NCBI RefSeq assembly: GCF_947258525.1
Contig: NZ_CAMYIP010000074.1
Location: forward strand, 1-38,034
DNA: 38,034 nucleotides
Origin: an uncultured Eudoraea sp.
GTDB taxonomy: Bacteria; Bacteroidota; Bacteroidia; Flavobacteriales; Flavobacteriaceae
Reading direction: 5' to 3'
The notes under the pieces are model-generated. The model made no database searches. It was given only the letters and a program-made list of their open reading frames with translations, and was not told the origin of the DNA. Position numbers and translations under genes: made by a program. Positions 9,145 to 16,126 of this stretch are shown piece after piece (position 1 is the first letter of the stretch; each line of letters opens with the position of its first letter).

Positions 9145-9876
9145 GTGAAAACATTAACAGATTTATATAAGACCGGCTCTTCCTTTAAATTTTTTGTTCT
9201 TGGCATAATTTACTTATTACCTATTTTCGGTTGCAGTCAAATAGACTATAAACAATTAAGGGAAAATATGATAGAGAATCAGTTGCTTGCAAGGGATATC
9301 AGGGATCCCGCTACCTTAAACGCAATGAGGATTGTTCCCAGGCATGAATTTGTGCCAACAAAAATGCAAGCGTATGCTTATGCAGATCATCCGTTGTCAA
9401 TAGGAATGGGACAAACCATTTCGCAGCCATATATAGTTGCTTACATGACTCAGATCCTTGAATTAAAAAATTACCACCGGGTTTTAGAAGTGGGAACCGG
9501 ATCGGGATATCAGGCAGCCATATTAGGAGAAATCGTTGATAGTGTATATACCATAGAAATAGTTGAAGCATTAGCTTTTACCGCAAAAAACAGACTTTCG
9601 GAATTAGGGTATGATAATATAAATGTAAAATCGGGTGACGGATACCTTGGTTGGCCAGATAAAGGCCCTTTTGATGCAATAATAGTTACGGCAGGGGCAG
9701 AGGAAGTACCCCAGCCACTTTTAGAACAGTTAAAAGAAGGAGGGAGGATGATTATTCCGGTTGGACCCCATAATGGAGTCCGGCAATTATTGCTTATCAC
9801 TAATAAATCGGGGAAATTTAGAACCAAGGAAGTAATGGCTGTACGCTTTGTTCCCCTTACGAGAAAGAATAACTGA
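9145..9876 (+). CDS. pcm: Protein-L-isoaspartate O-methyltransferase with export or lipoprotein signal
   Basis: A 243-residue PCMT-family protein that repairs L-isoaspartyl residues by carboxyl methylation. Family motifs are MIENQLLARDIRDP, VPRHEFVP, the SIGMGQTISQPYIVAYM substrate loop, motif I VLEVGTGSGYQAAIL and FDAIIVTAGAEEVPQPL. The start codon is GTG at 9145. The first 30 residues carry a hydrophobic segment ending in LLPIFGC-S; Cys30 could be a lipidation site, although Phe at -2 makes the lipobox imperfect. Cytosolic PCMTs lack this segment, so this protein probably acts in or at the periplasm, where the SAM source is a puzzle. It is the last gene before the micro-ORF array, which reads toward it. 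Confidence 0.92.
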   Translation: MKTLTDLYKTGSSFKFFVLGIIYLLPIFGCSQIDYKQLRENMIENQLLARDIRDPATLNAMRIVPRHEFVPTKMQAYAYADHPLSIGMGQTISQPYIVAYMTQILELKNYHRVLEVGTGSGYQAAILGEIVDSVYTIEIVEALAFTAKNRLSELGYDNINVKSGDGYLGWPDKGPFDAIIVTAGAEEVPQPLLEQLKEGGRMIIPVGPHNGVRQLLLITNKSGKFRTKEVMAVRFVPLTRKNN

Positions 9877-9889
9877 ATAAAAATAGAGC

Positions 9890-9923
9890 AAAAAAAAAGG
9901 AGGTTAATTTCTTTTACCTCCTT
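9890..9923 (-). terminator. Intrinsic terminator of the micro-ORF operon (minus strand)
   Basis: Read on the minus strand, AAGGAGGT (9923-9916) pairs with ACCTCCTT (9904-9897) across an 11-nt loop and runs directly into seven further Ts (9896-9890). On the plus strand the T-tract is missing, so the terminator is oriented to the minus-strand micro-genes, 45 nt after the last of them, and not to pcm. Confidence 0.88.
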
Positions 9924-9968
9924 AGTTAAATCTCTGCTGGCTTTAGTGGGCCAGTTCCTTGCTTATCG

Positions 9969-10082
9969 TTATCGGACATAATTTCTGCTTTCTGTCCAAC
10001 GAACTCGTTTACTGTCCTTAAGATTGGAGAAGTATGAAAACCTTCTGGAATCTGTTGGTGAATGTTGTAATAAATTTCTCAT
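9969..10082 (-). CDS. 37-residue basic micro-protein, copy A of a tandem family
   Basis: A very short minus-strand ORF, ATG at 10082 to TAA at 9969-9971. It is unrecognised, but its two upstream neighbours (B and C) encode proteins of exactly the same length. Shared invariant residues are M1 R2, P9 T10, R13 R14, F18 S19 N20, K22, S24-K25-R26-V27-R28-W29, E31, R33 and Y35. Net charge is about +6, with no signal peptide or membrane segment. Arg, Lys and aromatic residues at fixed positions suggest nucleic-acid, ribosome or RNA polymerase binding, but this is inference. The codons for the conserved S-K-R-V-R-W block differ from those of B and C at Arg26, Val27 and Arg28, which argues for selection on the protein. 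It is last in the operon, followed by an intrinsic terminator. Confidence 0.8.
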   Translation of the reverse strand: MRNLLQHSPTDSRRFSYFSNLKDSKRVRWTESRNYVR

Positions 10083-10134
10083 TTCTTTTGTTTTTAAATT
10101 TAAAGATTACTTGCTACTCTACTATCTAAAACTG

Positions 10135-10248
10135 TTAGATTGTGTAGTGTCTTACTTCTGCCCAGCGCACTCTTTTACTATTTTTAAAATTAGAAAAGAA
10201 GTTATGTCTTCGTGCTTCTGTTGGAGTTTGTTTGATAGAATGTCTCAT
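10135..10248 (-). CDS. 37-residue basic micro-protein, copy B of a tandem family
   Basis: Minus-strand ORF, ATG at 10248 to TAA at 10135-10137, 37 residues. It aligns without gaps to copies A and C. Copy-specific features are three histidines (3, 15, 34), Lys6 and a Thr-Ile C-terminus. The core from F17 to W29 is identical to copy C except for the residues that differ in A. Net charge is about +7. It starts 24 nt after the stop of C and ends 52 nt before A, which fits one short polycistronic RNA. The leader before its ATG is AT-rich with no clear Shine-Dalgarno sequence, as is usual in Bacteroidota. Function unknown. Confidence 0.82.
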   Translation of the reverse strand: MRHSIKQTPTEARRHNFFSNFKNSKRVRWAEVRHYTI

Positions 10249-10272
10249 GATTGTTCGTTTTAAATATTAATA

Positions 10273-10386
10273 CTAATTGATGTAATTTCTTGCTTCTGAC
10301 CAGCGTACCCTTTTGCTGTTTTTAAAATTAGAAAAGAATGAATATCTTCTTGATTCTGTTGGTGACTGATTGCTAAAGTTTCTCAT
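10273..10386 (-). CDS. 37-residue basic micro-protein, copy C of a tandem family (first in operon)
   Basis: Minus-strand ORF, ATG at 10386 to TAG at 10273-10275, 37 residues, closest in sequence to B. It has the same invariant scaffold: Pro-Thr at 9-10, Arg-Arg at 13-14, Phe-Ser-Asn at 18-20, S-K-R-V-R-W at 24-29, Glu31, Arg33 and Tyr35. It is the promoter-proximal gene. An ECF-type promoter motif ends 69 nt upstream, leaving a short AT-rich leader. The plus-strand frame across this region is poor in codon use and not conserved between the three units, so the minus strand is the coding strand. It does not resemble any family I know. Confidence 0.82.
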   Translation of the reverse strand: MRNFSNQSPTESRRYSFFSNFKNSKRVRWSEARNYIN

Positions 10387-10455
10387 CGTTTTTATTTTTA
10401 AATTTTTATTGTCCCTTTTTACTTTTTTAAACTGTAAATCTTAATAACTTACATC

Positions 10456-10486
10456 TAATAGACGACAATAATTCTTATTTGTTACA
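10456..10486 (-). promoter_or_regulatory. ECF-sigma-type promoter of the micro-ORF operon
   Basis: On the minus strand TGTAAC (10486-10481) is followed after exactly 16 nt by CGTCTATTA (10464-10456). An AAC -35 element with a CGTC -10 element at 16-nt spacing is the classic ECF sigma pattern. The first ATG is 69 nt downstream. The same motif at the same spacing is found at 35639-35669. Confidence 0.75.
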
Positions 10487-10789
10487 GTACTATGTATAAA
10501 ATAGTACCATATTATACAATTTTTAACATATTTGACATTTAAAATAATGAACAAATACATCTATATATATGATATACAGTAATTTAGATAAGTTGTATGA
10601 AATTAAAATTTTTTAATGTCAAAAAGTAATTTTAGGGGGATGCTTGTAAAAAAGACAAAAAAGTCGAGGATAAAAAGCAATTAAAACTTATATTGTAGAA
10701 ACCAGTCGTACCAAAACCTAACAAATGTCATATGCTATATTTTTTATCCATATTAGATTTATGATTTCATTCCCAAAAAACAAGTACAT
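10487..10789. other. AT-rich divergent gap between micro-ORF promoter and EF-G paralogue
   Basis: Strongly AT-rich, with no conserved ORF. It must hold the plus-strand promoter of the EF-G-like gene, but I could not place a convincing TTTG/TAnnTTTG pair. A 22-codon lysine-rich ORF at 10616-10684 is the only small frame and has no support. Confidence 0.5.
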
Positions 10790-12892
10790 ATGAAAATATA
10801 TGATGACAAACACATTAAAAATGTAGTATTCGTAGGAGCACACAACAGTGGTAAAACTACCCTTGCCGAAACCATGCTCTTCGAAGCCGGTCTTATCAAT
10901 AGGAGAGGAACTGTAGAAACACAAAATACGGTTTCAGATTATCATGAAATTGAGCATGAAAGGGGAACTTCGGTTTATGCTACACCGCTTCATACTGAAT
11001 GGCGGAATTACAAAATAAACATAATAGATACTCCGGGCCTGGATGATTTTGTAGGTGAGATCATTTCATCAATTCGTGTTGCGGATACAATCGTCACAGT
11101 TTTAAACGCTCAGCACGGGGTGGAAATTGGAACTGAAATCATTTGGAATTATGTCAACAACTACTCTAAGCCTACACTTTTTGTTGTAAATCAAATAGAC
11201 CATGTAAATGCAAATTTTGAGAACTCGTTCAAAGGTATAAAGGCACTCGTGGGTAACAATGCGGCAGTTATTCAATATCCATTGGTTATTGACGGTGCAC
11301 AATGTATTATTGATGTGCTGAAGATGAAATGCTATAAATTTTCACCTGAAGGAGGAAAACCAGAAAAATTACCAATTCCGGAAGATCAAAAAGAAAGGGC
11401 AGATAAATTACACAATGAACTTGTTGAAAAAGCAGCAGAGAATGACGAAGAATTATTGGAGCTTTTCTTTGAGAAAGGTACCCTAAATGAAGATGAAATG
11501 CGGGTAGGGATTAAAGCAGGGATGCTTAATCATGAACTATTTCCTGTTTTCTGTGTTTCTGCACTAAATGATATGGGTAGCGGAAGACTCATGGGCTTTA
11601 TAGATAATGTAGCACCTGCTGCAGCCGATTTGAAACCGGAACAAACCGTTGAAGGAGATATGCTGGTTCGCAAGAAAGAAGCGCCAACAGCTTTATTTGT
11701 TTTTAAAACGGTTTATCAACCCAGTTTAGGGCAGATTTCTTTTTTTAAAGTAAAATCCGGAGAAGTTAAGGCAAATGATAAATTGGTAAATTCCAGAACT
11801 GGTGATACTGAAATACTTAATCATCTTTATATAATGGATGGTAAAAAGCGGGAATCAGTACCTAAATTGGAGGTAGGTGATATTGGAGCAACTTTGAAGC
11901 TCAAAAGCACAGATACCAATGATACACTGCATGCACCCGGAAAGTCAATTACTATTAAGCCTATACAATACCCGGAACCCAGAACCCACAAGGCAGTATC
12001 AGCGGTTAAAAAGAATGAGGAGGAGAAACTTAGCGATGCTTTAAAGAAAATTCATAATCAGGATCCAACAGTAGTAATTGAGTTTTCCAAGGAACTAAAA
12101 CAACTTATTTTGGGTTGCCAGGGAGAATTACATTTAGCAACTATTAAATGGATATTAAACAATATTTATGGTGTTGAAGCCAAGTTTGAACAACCAAAAA
12201 TTGCCTACAGAGAAACCATACAAAAAGCGTCAAATGCAAATTACAGACATAAGAAGCAATCCGGAGGTGCAGGTCAGTTTGCGCAAGTACATCTAAAAAT
12301 AGAACCCTGGTACGAAGGCATGCCTGAACCGGAAGGGTTTAACATCCGTGGCAAGGAAGAAGTTGATCTTGACTGGGGAGGTAAATTGGTTTTCTATAAC
12401 TGTATTGTAGGGGGAGTAATAGACATTCGATATTTGCCATCCATTAAAAAAGGTATTTTGGAGGTTATGGAATCGGGTCCATTAACGGGCTCGTATATCC
12501 GTGATGTTCGGGTTATGGTGTACGACGGAAAAATGCATTCTGTGGACTCCAATGATATTGCTTTCAAAATTGCGGGTGCACATGCTTTTAAAGAAGCTTT
12601 TCTAAATGCCAAACCTAAACTTTTGGAACCAATCCAGGAATTAACTGTTAAGGTACCAGAAGAAATGGTAGGAAATGTTATGACTGATCTACAATCAAGA
12701 AGATCTATCATACAGGGAATTGACAGTATAGATCATTATCAGATTTTGAAGTGTGCTGTACCACAGTCAGAGTTGTACGGATATTCAACAAACTTAAGGT
12801 CACTAACCCAGGGTAAAGCAACATTTAATTCGGCTTTTTCCGCTTTTAAGGCAGTTCCAAATAACATTCAGGCGAATCTTGTGAAGAATTAG
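10790..12892 (+). CDS. fusA2: EF-G paralogue (EF-G2 type) lacking the catalytic histidine
   Basis: A 700-residue translational GTPase with the five-domain layout of elongation factor G. The P-loop is intact (G16-AHNS-GKT). The switch I motif is ERGTSV (57-62) instead of ERGITI. Switch II reads D80-TPG-L84-DDF, where canonical EF-G has DTPGHVDF, so the catalytic histidine is replaced by leucine. G4 is N134-QID instead of NKxD. Domain II (about 290-390) and domain IV (about 470-600, with GGAGQFAQV) are present, so tRNA/mRNA translocation could still occur. EF-G2 of Bacteroides is a known paralogue lacking GTPase activity, and this protein fits that type. It is monocistronic with its own terminator. 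Confidence 0.92.
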   Translation: MKIYDDKHIKNVVFVGAHNSGKTTLAETMLFEAGLINRRGTVETQNTVSDYHEIEHERGTSVYATPLHTEWRNYKINIIDTPGLDDFVGEIISSIRVADTIVTVLNAQHGVEIGTEIIWNYVNNYSKPTLFVVNQIDHVNANFENSFKGIKALVGNNAAVIQYPLVIDGAQCIIDVLKMKCYKFSPEGGKPEKLPIPEDQKERADKLHNELVEKAAENDEELLELFFEKGTLNEDEMRVGIKAGMLNHELFPVFCVSALNDMGSGRLMGFIDNVAPAAADLKPEQTVEGDMLVRKKEAPTALFVFKTVYQPSLGQISFFKVKSGEVKANDKLVNSRTGDTEILNHLYIMDGKKRESVPKLEVGDIGATLKLKSTDTNDTLHAPGKSITIKPIQYPEPRTHKAVSAVKKNEEEKLSDALKKIHNQDPTVVIEFSKELKQLILGCQGELHLATIKWILNNIYGVEAKFEQPKIAYRETIQKASNANYRHKKQSGGAGQFAQVHLKIEPWYEGMPEPEGFNIRGKEEVDLDWGGKLVFYNCIVGGVIDIRYLPSIKKGILEVMESGPLTGSYIRDVRVMVYDGKMHSVDSNDIAFKIAGAHAFKEAFLNAKPKLLEPIQELTVKVPEEMVGNVMTDLQSRRSIIQGIDSIDHYQILKCAVPQSELYGYSTNLRSLTQGKATFNSAFSAFKAVPNNIQANLVKN

Positions 12893-12915
12893 GTAAACCT
12901 TAGGTATTAGAGAAG

Positions 12916-12951
12916 GCCATATCGTAAATTTTTGAACGATATGGCTTTTTT
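12916..12951 (+). terminator. Intrinsic terminator of the EF-G paralogue
   Basis: GCCATATCGT (12916-12925) pairs perfectly with ACGATATGGC (12936-12945) across a 10-nt loop, followed by six Ts, 23 nt after the stop codon. Confidence 0.93.
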
Positions 12952-13038
12952 ATTCCTATTACTTATTTGCAAGATTTATAAGCATAGAATTTAAGATAGA
13001 GTACTACTTGCGAACCATACATAATATAGGGTTGTTGA

Positions 13039-13046
13039 TACATTTG
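13039..13046 (+). promoter_or_regulatory. Candidate -7 promoter element of the dipeptidase-like gene
   Basis: TACATTTG matches the Bacteroidota -7 consensus TAnnTTTG and lies 70 nt before the ATG. No TTTG -33 box stands at the usual 19-nt spacing, so support is partial. Confidence 0.35.
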
Positions 13047-13116
13047 TACTTCATAAATCAATAAAATGTAGTAATTTTCTGTAATAATCTATTACGAAAA
13101 AAAGTTCCTGGTAACA

Positions 13117-14571
13117 ATGCATTTTAATGATGATTATATCGATTTCCATTGTCATCCTTCCTTAAAACCATTTGGAAAAAGCTTCAATTATAATCCAACT
13201 GGAGTTCATGTAAGTCATAGAAATAGCAAACGAAGTATCTGGCACTATGACCCTCCTTCAATTAGCGATAAATTATTAAACTACCTCACCGGACTTACCA
13301 AATTTTCCCAGGCAAACTTTACAAGCCTTGTTAAGGGCGGGGTAGGAATCGTATGTGTATCGCTCTATCCATTGGAAAAATGGTTTGTAAGAAACAAAAT
13401 GAATAATGAATTACTACTGGATCTTGCTTCTAATTTTGCCCTGGGAATAGGGCATAAGCGCATTAATTACATCCAAGGGATCACTGACTATTTCAAGGAC
13501 GTTGAAGCACAGTATGATTATTACATGCAATTGGATGGCAAAATAGTACATCTACCGGAAGGTAAATTTCGTTACAAGTTGGTAAAAAATTTTCATGAAA
13601 TACAGAACATAAAGGATGAGAATACTTCTGGGGGTAAAGTGCATACTATTTGCGTTATAATAAGTATTGAAGGATTACATGTCCTCAATACCGGCCTGAG
13701 GAAACCATACAGTGAAGTTGAAGTACTGACAAATCTGGATAAAATTAAAAATTGGGAGTTTCGTCCGTTTTTCATAACCATCGCACATCACTTTTGGAAT
13801 CAGTTATGTGGACATTCCGAAAGTCTAACAGGAATAATACTGAAATTTGCGGATCAGAAAGAAGGACTTAACAGCGGATTTACCGCCATGGGGAGGAAAG
13901 TTATGGAGCGACTTGTTGATAATACCAATAATAGCAGAATTATACCGGATATCAAGCATATGAGTATTCAGGCGCGAAAAGAATACTATCAGATGTTGGA
14001 CTCGGGTAACTCAAACTTCATGAATCTACCCGTTATTGCCAGCCATGCAGCTTGTAATGGTCTTAAATCTTTTGAGGATCCGGTAGTGGTATACCCCAGA
14101 ACGGCCAGTAAATTAAACCCTGTTTCTATTAATCTTTTCGACGAAGAAATTATACGTATTGCCAAAAGCAAAGGTATAATAGGACTACAGTTAGATGAAC
14201 GCAGAATTGTCAACAAAAAAACGCGGAAGAAAACCAAGAACTCCACAAAACGAAGCAAAATAATGCATTATAGATCAGAATTATTATGGAATCAGATACA
14301 GCATATAGCTGAAGTCCTGGATGCTGAAGGCCTTTTTGCCTGGGATTGCATGGCAATCGGATCAGATTTTGATGGCATAATAGATTCACTTAACGGATTC
14401 TGGACCGCCGAAGAACTACCTTTTTTAGCAGATTTCCTTGAGCGCCACGCTTATAACTATATGCTCTCTCACAATCTGGGAAACATCCAAAATGTCATAA
14501 AGGCAGATGAAATAATTGCCAGGTTAATGTCTGTAAATGGGCGTAATTTCTTAAAAGAATATTTTAAATAA
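13117..14571 (+). CDS. Peptidase M19 (membrane dipeptidase)-like zinc hydrolase
   Basis: A 484-residue TIM-barrel hydrolase. Zinc-ligand motifs of the renal-dipeptidase/M19 family can be read in order: the paired His in DFHCHPS (His11, His13), the bridging Glu in ISIEGLH (Glu185), the HH in IAHHFWNQLCGH (224-225), the ASHAACNGL motif, where the family has SHS, and IGSDFDGI near residue 425. M19 enzymes cleave dipeptides, often with D-residues, or related amides. It lacks a signal peptide, so it is probably cytosolic. It is longer than usual for M19 (350-400 residues); the extra length lies in the first half (about 40-160) and in a basic stretch near 365-380 (KKTRKKTKNSTKRSK). The substrate cannot be assigned. 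Confidence 0.82.
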   Translation: MHFNDDYIDFHCHPSLKPFGKSFNYNPTGVHVSHRNSKRSIWHYDPPSISDKLLNYLTGLTKFSQANFTSLVKGGVGIVCVSLYPLEKWFVRNKMNNELLLDLASNFALGIGHKRINYIQGITDYFKDVEAQYDYYMQLDGKIVHLPEGKFRYKLVKNFHEIQNIKDENTSGGKVHTICVIISIEGLHVLNTGLRKPYSEVEVLTNLDKIKNWEFRPFFITIAHHFWNQLCGHSESLTGIILKFADQKEGLNSGFTAMGRKVMERLVDNTNNSRIIPDIKHMSIQARKEYYQMLDSGNSNFMNLPVIASHAACNGLKSFEDPVVVYPRTASKLNPVSINLFDEEIIRIAKSKGIIGLQLDERRIVNKKTRKKTKNSTKRSKIMHYRSELLWNQIQHIAEVLDAEGLFAWDCMAIGSDFDGIIDSLNGFWTAEELPFLADFLERHAYNYMLSHNLGNIQNVIKADEIIARLMSVNGRNFLKEYFK

Positions 14572-14624
14572 AACTATGAAGAATGCCTTGAAATACCTTA
14601 AATACCCCATAAACAACTAAATAA

Positions 14625-14640
14625 ATATGTTTAAACATAT
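14625..14640. repeat. Perfect 16-bp palindrome
   Basis: ATATGTTTAAACATAT is fully self-complementary and lies 54 nt after the dipeptidase-like gene. It has no spacer or T-tract, so it looks more like a dimeric protein-binding site than a terminator. It may also be chance in AT-rich DNA. Confidence 0.35.
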
Positions 14641-14803
14641 GTTAAAGCTATTAGCTAATACAATGAAATTTATAAATTAGTGACTTAGAGGTAGCTCCAT
14701 AACAAAAAATTTTGGCCATTTTTTGGACTTTAGGAAATTTTAGGGCTATTTTGAGTAAGGAATAAAGATTATTCCCTACTAATAACAAAGATTTTAAATT
14801 AAC

Positions 14804-15025
14804 ATGGATATAATTGATAAAGCGCGATTGTTTGAACAACGCAAATGGAATAAGCTTACTACTAGCGACCGTATTGTTGCTTCCAGGGAAGCAAAGTCAC
14901 TTATTTTAGGATTAAATGAGCTTTATAAGCAGAATGAAGACTCAGCTTTAATGGAACTTATGAAGCGATTAACTGTGCTAAAGAAAAAGTTAGAAAAACG
15001 CCTTAAAGGCAGACCGGAAATTTAA
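14804..15025 (+). CDS. Small helical hypothetical protein (73 residues)
   Basis: A short ORF with an ATG start and high helix potential. The segment ASREAKSLILGLNELY is followed by a lysine-rich, coiled-coil-like tail (VLKKKLEKRLKGRPE). There is no signal peptide, transmembrane segment or cysteine. I do not recognise the family. Codon use resembles the neighbouring genes, and the frame is convergent with the next gene with a 63-nt gap. Small cytosolic proteins of this composition are common in Flavobacteriaceae. Function unknown. Confidence 0.6.
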   Translation: MDIIDKARLFEQRKWNKLTTSDRIVASREAKSLILGLNELYKQNEDSALMELMKRLTVLKKKLEKRLKGRPEI

Positions 15026-15088
15026 TATTTCCTGATCTTCTGTTTTATCAACTCTTTTTCAGATTCTACAATTAGAATCGACCCCTAC

Positions 15089-15697
15089 CTAATTCTTATT
15101 AACCTGTTCCATTAACAGATCATAGGTAATCAAATTAGTATAGAGTTTGCCTGCAAGATTTACGACCGGAGAATTAAGCGAATCTATTGGTGTTTCTTTT
15201 CCAAATATGATTTGCAGTTGCTCTTGTAATTCAGGTTTTTCATCGAGTTTAATCAGATTGAAAAGGTACTTACTCTCACTCAACGGTTGTACCAGACTAT
15301 CACATTGATCACATTTACTGGGGACATAAATCGTTATTTGTTTGGGTGGATTAATCTTGATTTGTTCAGATTCTTTCTTTAAGGCCCTTGTTGAAAGACT
15401 ATCGTTCACTTTTAATTTATAAGTATATGAAGGTTTCTTTCCTCTCATAAGAACTATGGTCTTCATATGTACTTTTGAAGCGGCCGGAACCCTTATAAAT
15501 CTGGGCTTTGCACTACTTTGCCTAAAATTTGTACCGGTTAGTGTAAACATCACATCAAGGTCTTTCTCATTTGCATTAATGGCATAAAATGCGACACGAT
15601 TAGGAATATCTTCAGTAACGATTTCAATTTTTTTTATCTGGGCATAACCATTTACCAATGTAAACAGAAAGCCCAGGAAAAATATTTTTTTATACAC
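15089..15697 (-). CDS. Exported protein with glutaredoxin/thioredoxin-like C-terminal CxxC domain
   Basis: A 202-residue protein from a GTG start at 15697 (a TTG at 15730 would add 11 residues). The GTG is preferred because it opens a standard signal peptide, VYKKIFFLGFLFTLVNG, cleaved near YAQ. Residues about 20-105 form a beta-rich domain without a recognised name (IPNRVAFYAINANEKDLDV). Residues about 118-200 look like a glutaredoxin-type fold: ITIYVPSKCDQCDSLV with Cys129 and Cys132 as a C-D-Q-C redox pair, and a cis-proline-like SPVVNL near the end. A periplasmic thiol-disulfide role is inferred. It is monocistronic and convergent with the 73-residue gene. Confidence 0.72.
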   Translation of the reverse strand: MYKKIFFLGFLFTLVNGYAQIKKIEIVTEDIPNRVAFYAINANEKDLDVMFTLTGTNFRQSSAKPRFIRVPAASKVHMKTIVLMRGKKPSYTYKLKVNDSLSTRALKKESEQIKINPPKQITIYVPSKCDQCDSLVQPLSESKYLFNLIKLDEKPELQEQLQIIFGKETPIDSLNSPVVNLAGKLYTNLITYDLLMEQVNKN

Positions 15698-16126
15698 AGC
15701 AATTGTTTTATATAAATACAAGATAGACAAATATTCCTGTGTACTCAGATTTGAATCTGCAGATCTGGATGTTTTAAACGTAAAATGAAAATACTATTTC
15801 ATCTAAAACATAGAATATTCTTGTAAGAGTTATGAAATATCATTTCTTAGTGTATTTGGTAATATTACTCTTCATAAAACTTAGGCATTCAGCCAGAATT
15901 AAAGCCAATTTTTTATAAAGTACACTGAATCACCTTTCTTTAAATCAGTAATTTTAAAATATGTGTATTTACGAAAACTAATAGAGTAAACTATAATCAA
16001 AATTGCATTTTTAGACGAAGAGACGTAAACTTTAAGAGTGGTAAAACTTATGTGGCCTAAGTGATATTGAAAATTGGAATTCTATTATATTCTCAATACT
16101 TTCACTTTTCAATCTCACACATTAAA
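15698..16126. other. Gap of about 430 bp without a convincing gene
   Basis: AT-rich divergent spacer. It contains a palindrome CAGATT-TG-AATCTG at 15746-15759 and a split dyad, ATGTTTTA (15769-15776) with TAAAACAT (15804-15811). Both are plausible binding sites but unsupported. A 28-codon frame at 15832-15918 has no features arguing for coding. A GTG-started extension of the SDR frame reaches back to 16061. Confidence 0.5.

Larger units (their letters stand above)
9969..10422 (-). repeat. Three degenerate tandem repeat units (about 138-166 bp), explained by duplicated micro-genes
   Basis: The TTCTG anchor of each unit lies at 9990, 10156 and 10294, giving periods of 166 and 138 bp. Similarity is strongest inside the coding parts and extends weakly into the AT-rich leaders (TTTTTAAATTT near 10091 and 10396). 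The repeats are old tandem duplications of one micro-gene, not a CRISPR or a noncoding satellite. Confidence 0.75.

Noticed and set aside
9897-9923. Plus-strand terminator for pcm
   Set aside because: The hairpin has its T-tract only on the minus strand; on the plus strand it is followed by AGTTAAATCT. It belongs to the micro-gene operon.
10024-10263. 79-codon plus-strand ORF across the tandem repeat units
   Set aside because: It runs antisense to micro-genes A and B, is not conserved between the three repeat units, and has odd composition (Cys, Phe and Leu rich). The minus frame is the conserved one.
9969-10422. Noncoding satellite or CRISPR-like repeats
   Set aside because: Units of 138-166 bp are far too long and divergent for CRISPR. 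Divergence concentrates at synonymous sites of a 37-codon frame, which shows duplicated genes.
10616-10684. 22-codon lysine-rich ORF in the leader of the EF-G paralogue
   Set aside because: Too short, with composition expected from AT-rich DNA and no paralogue in the window. It could be a leader peptide but nothing supports this.
15832-15918. 28-codon hydrophobic ORF
   Set aside because: No conserved partner, promoter or terminator; composition follows the AT-rich gap.
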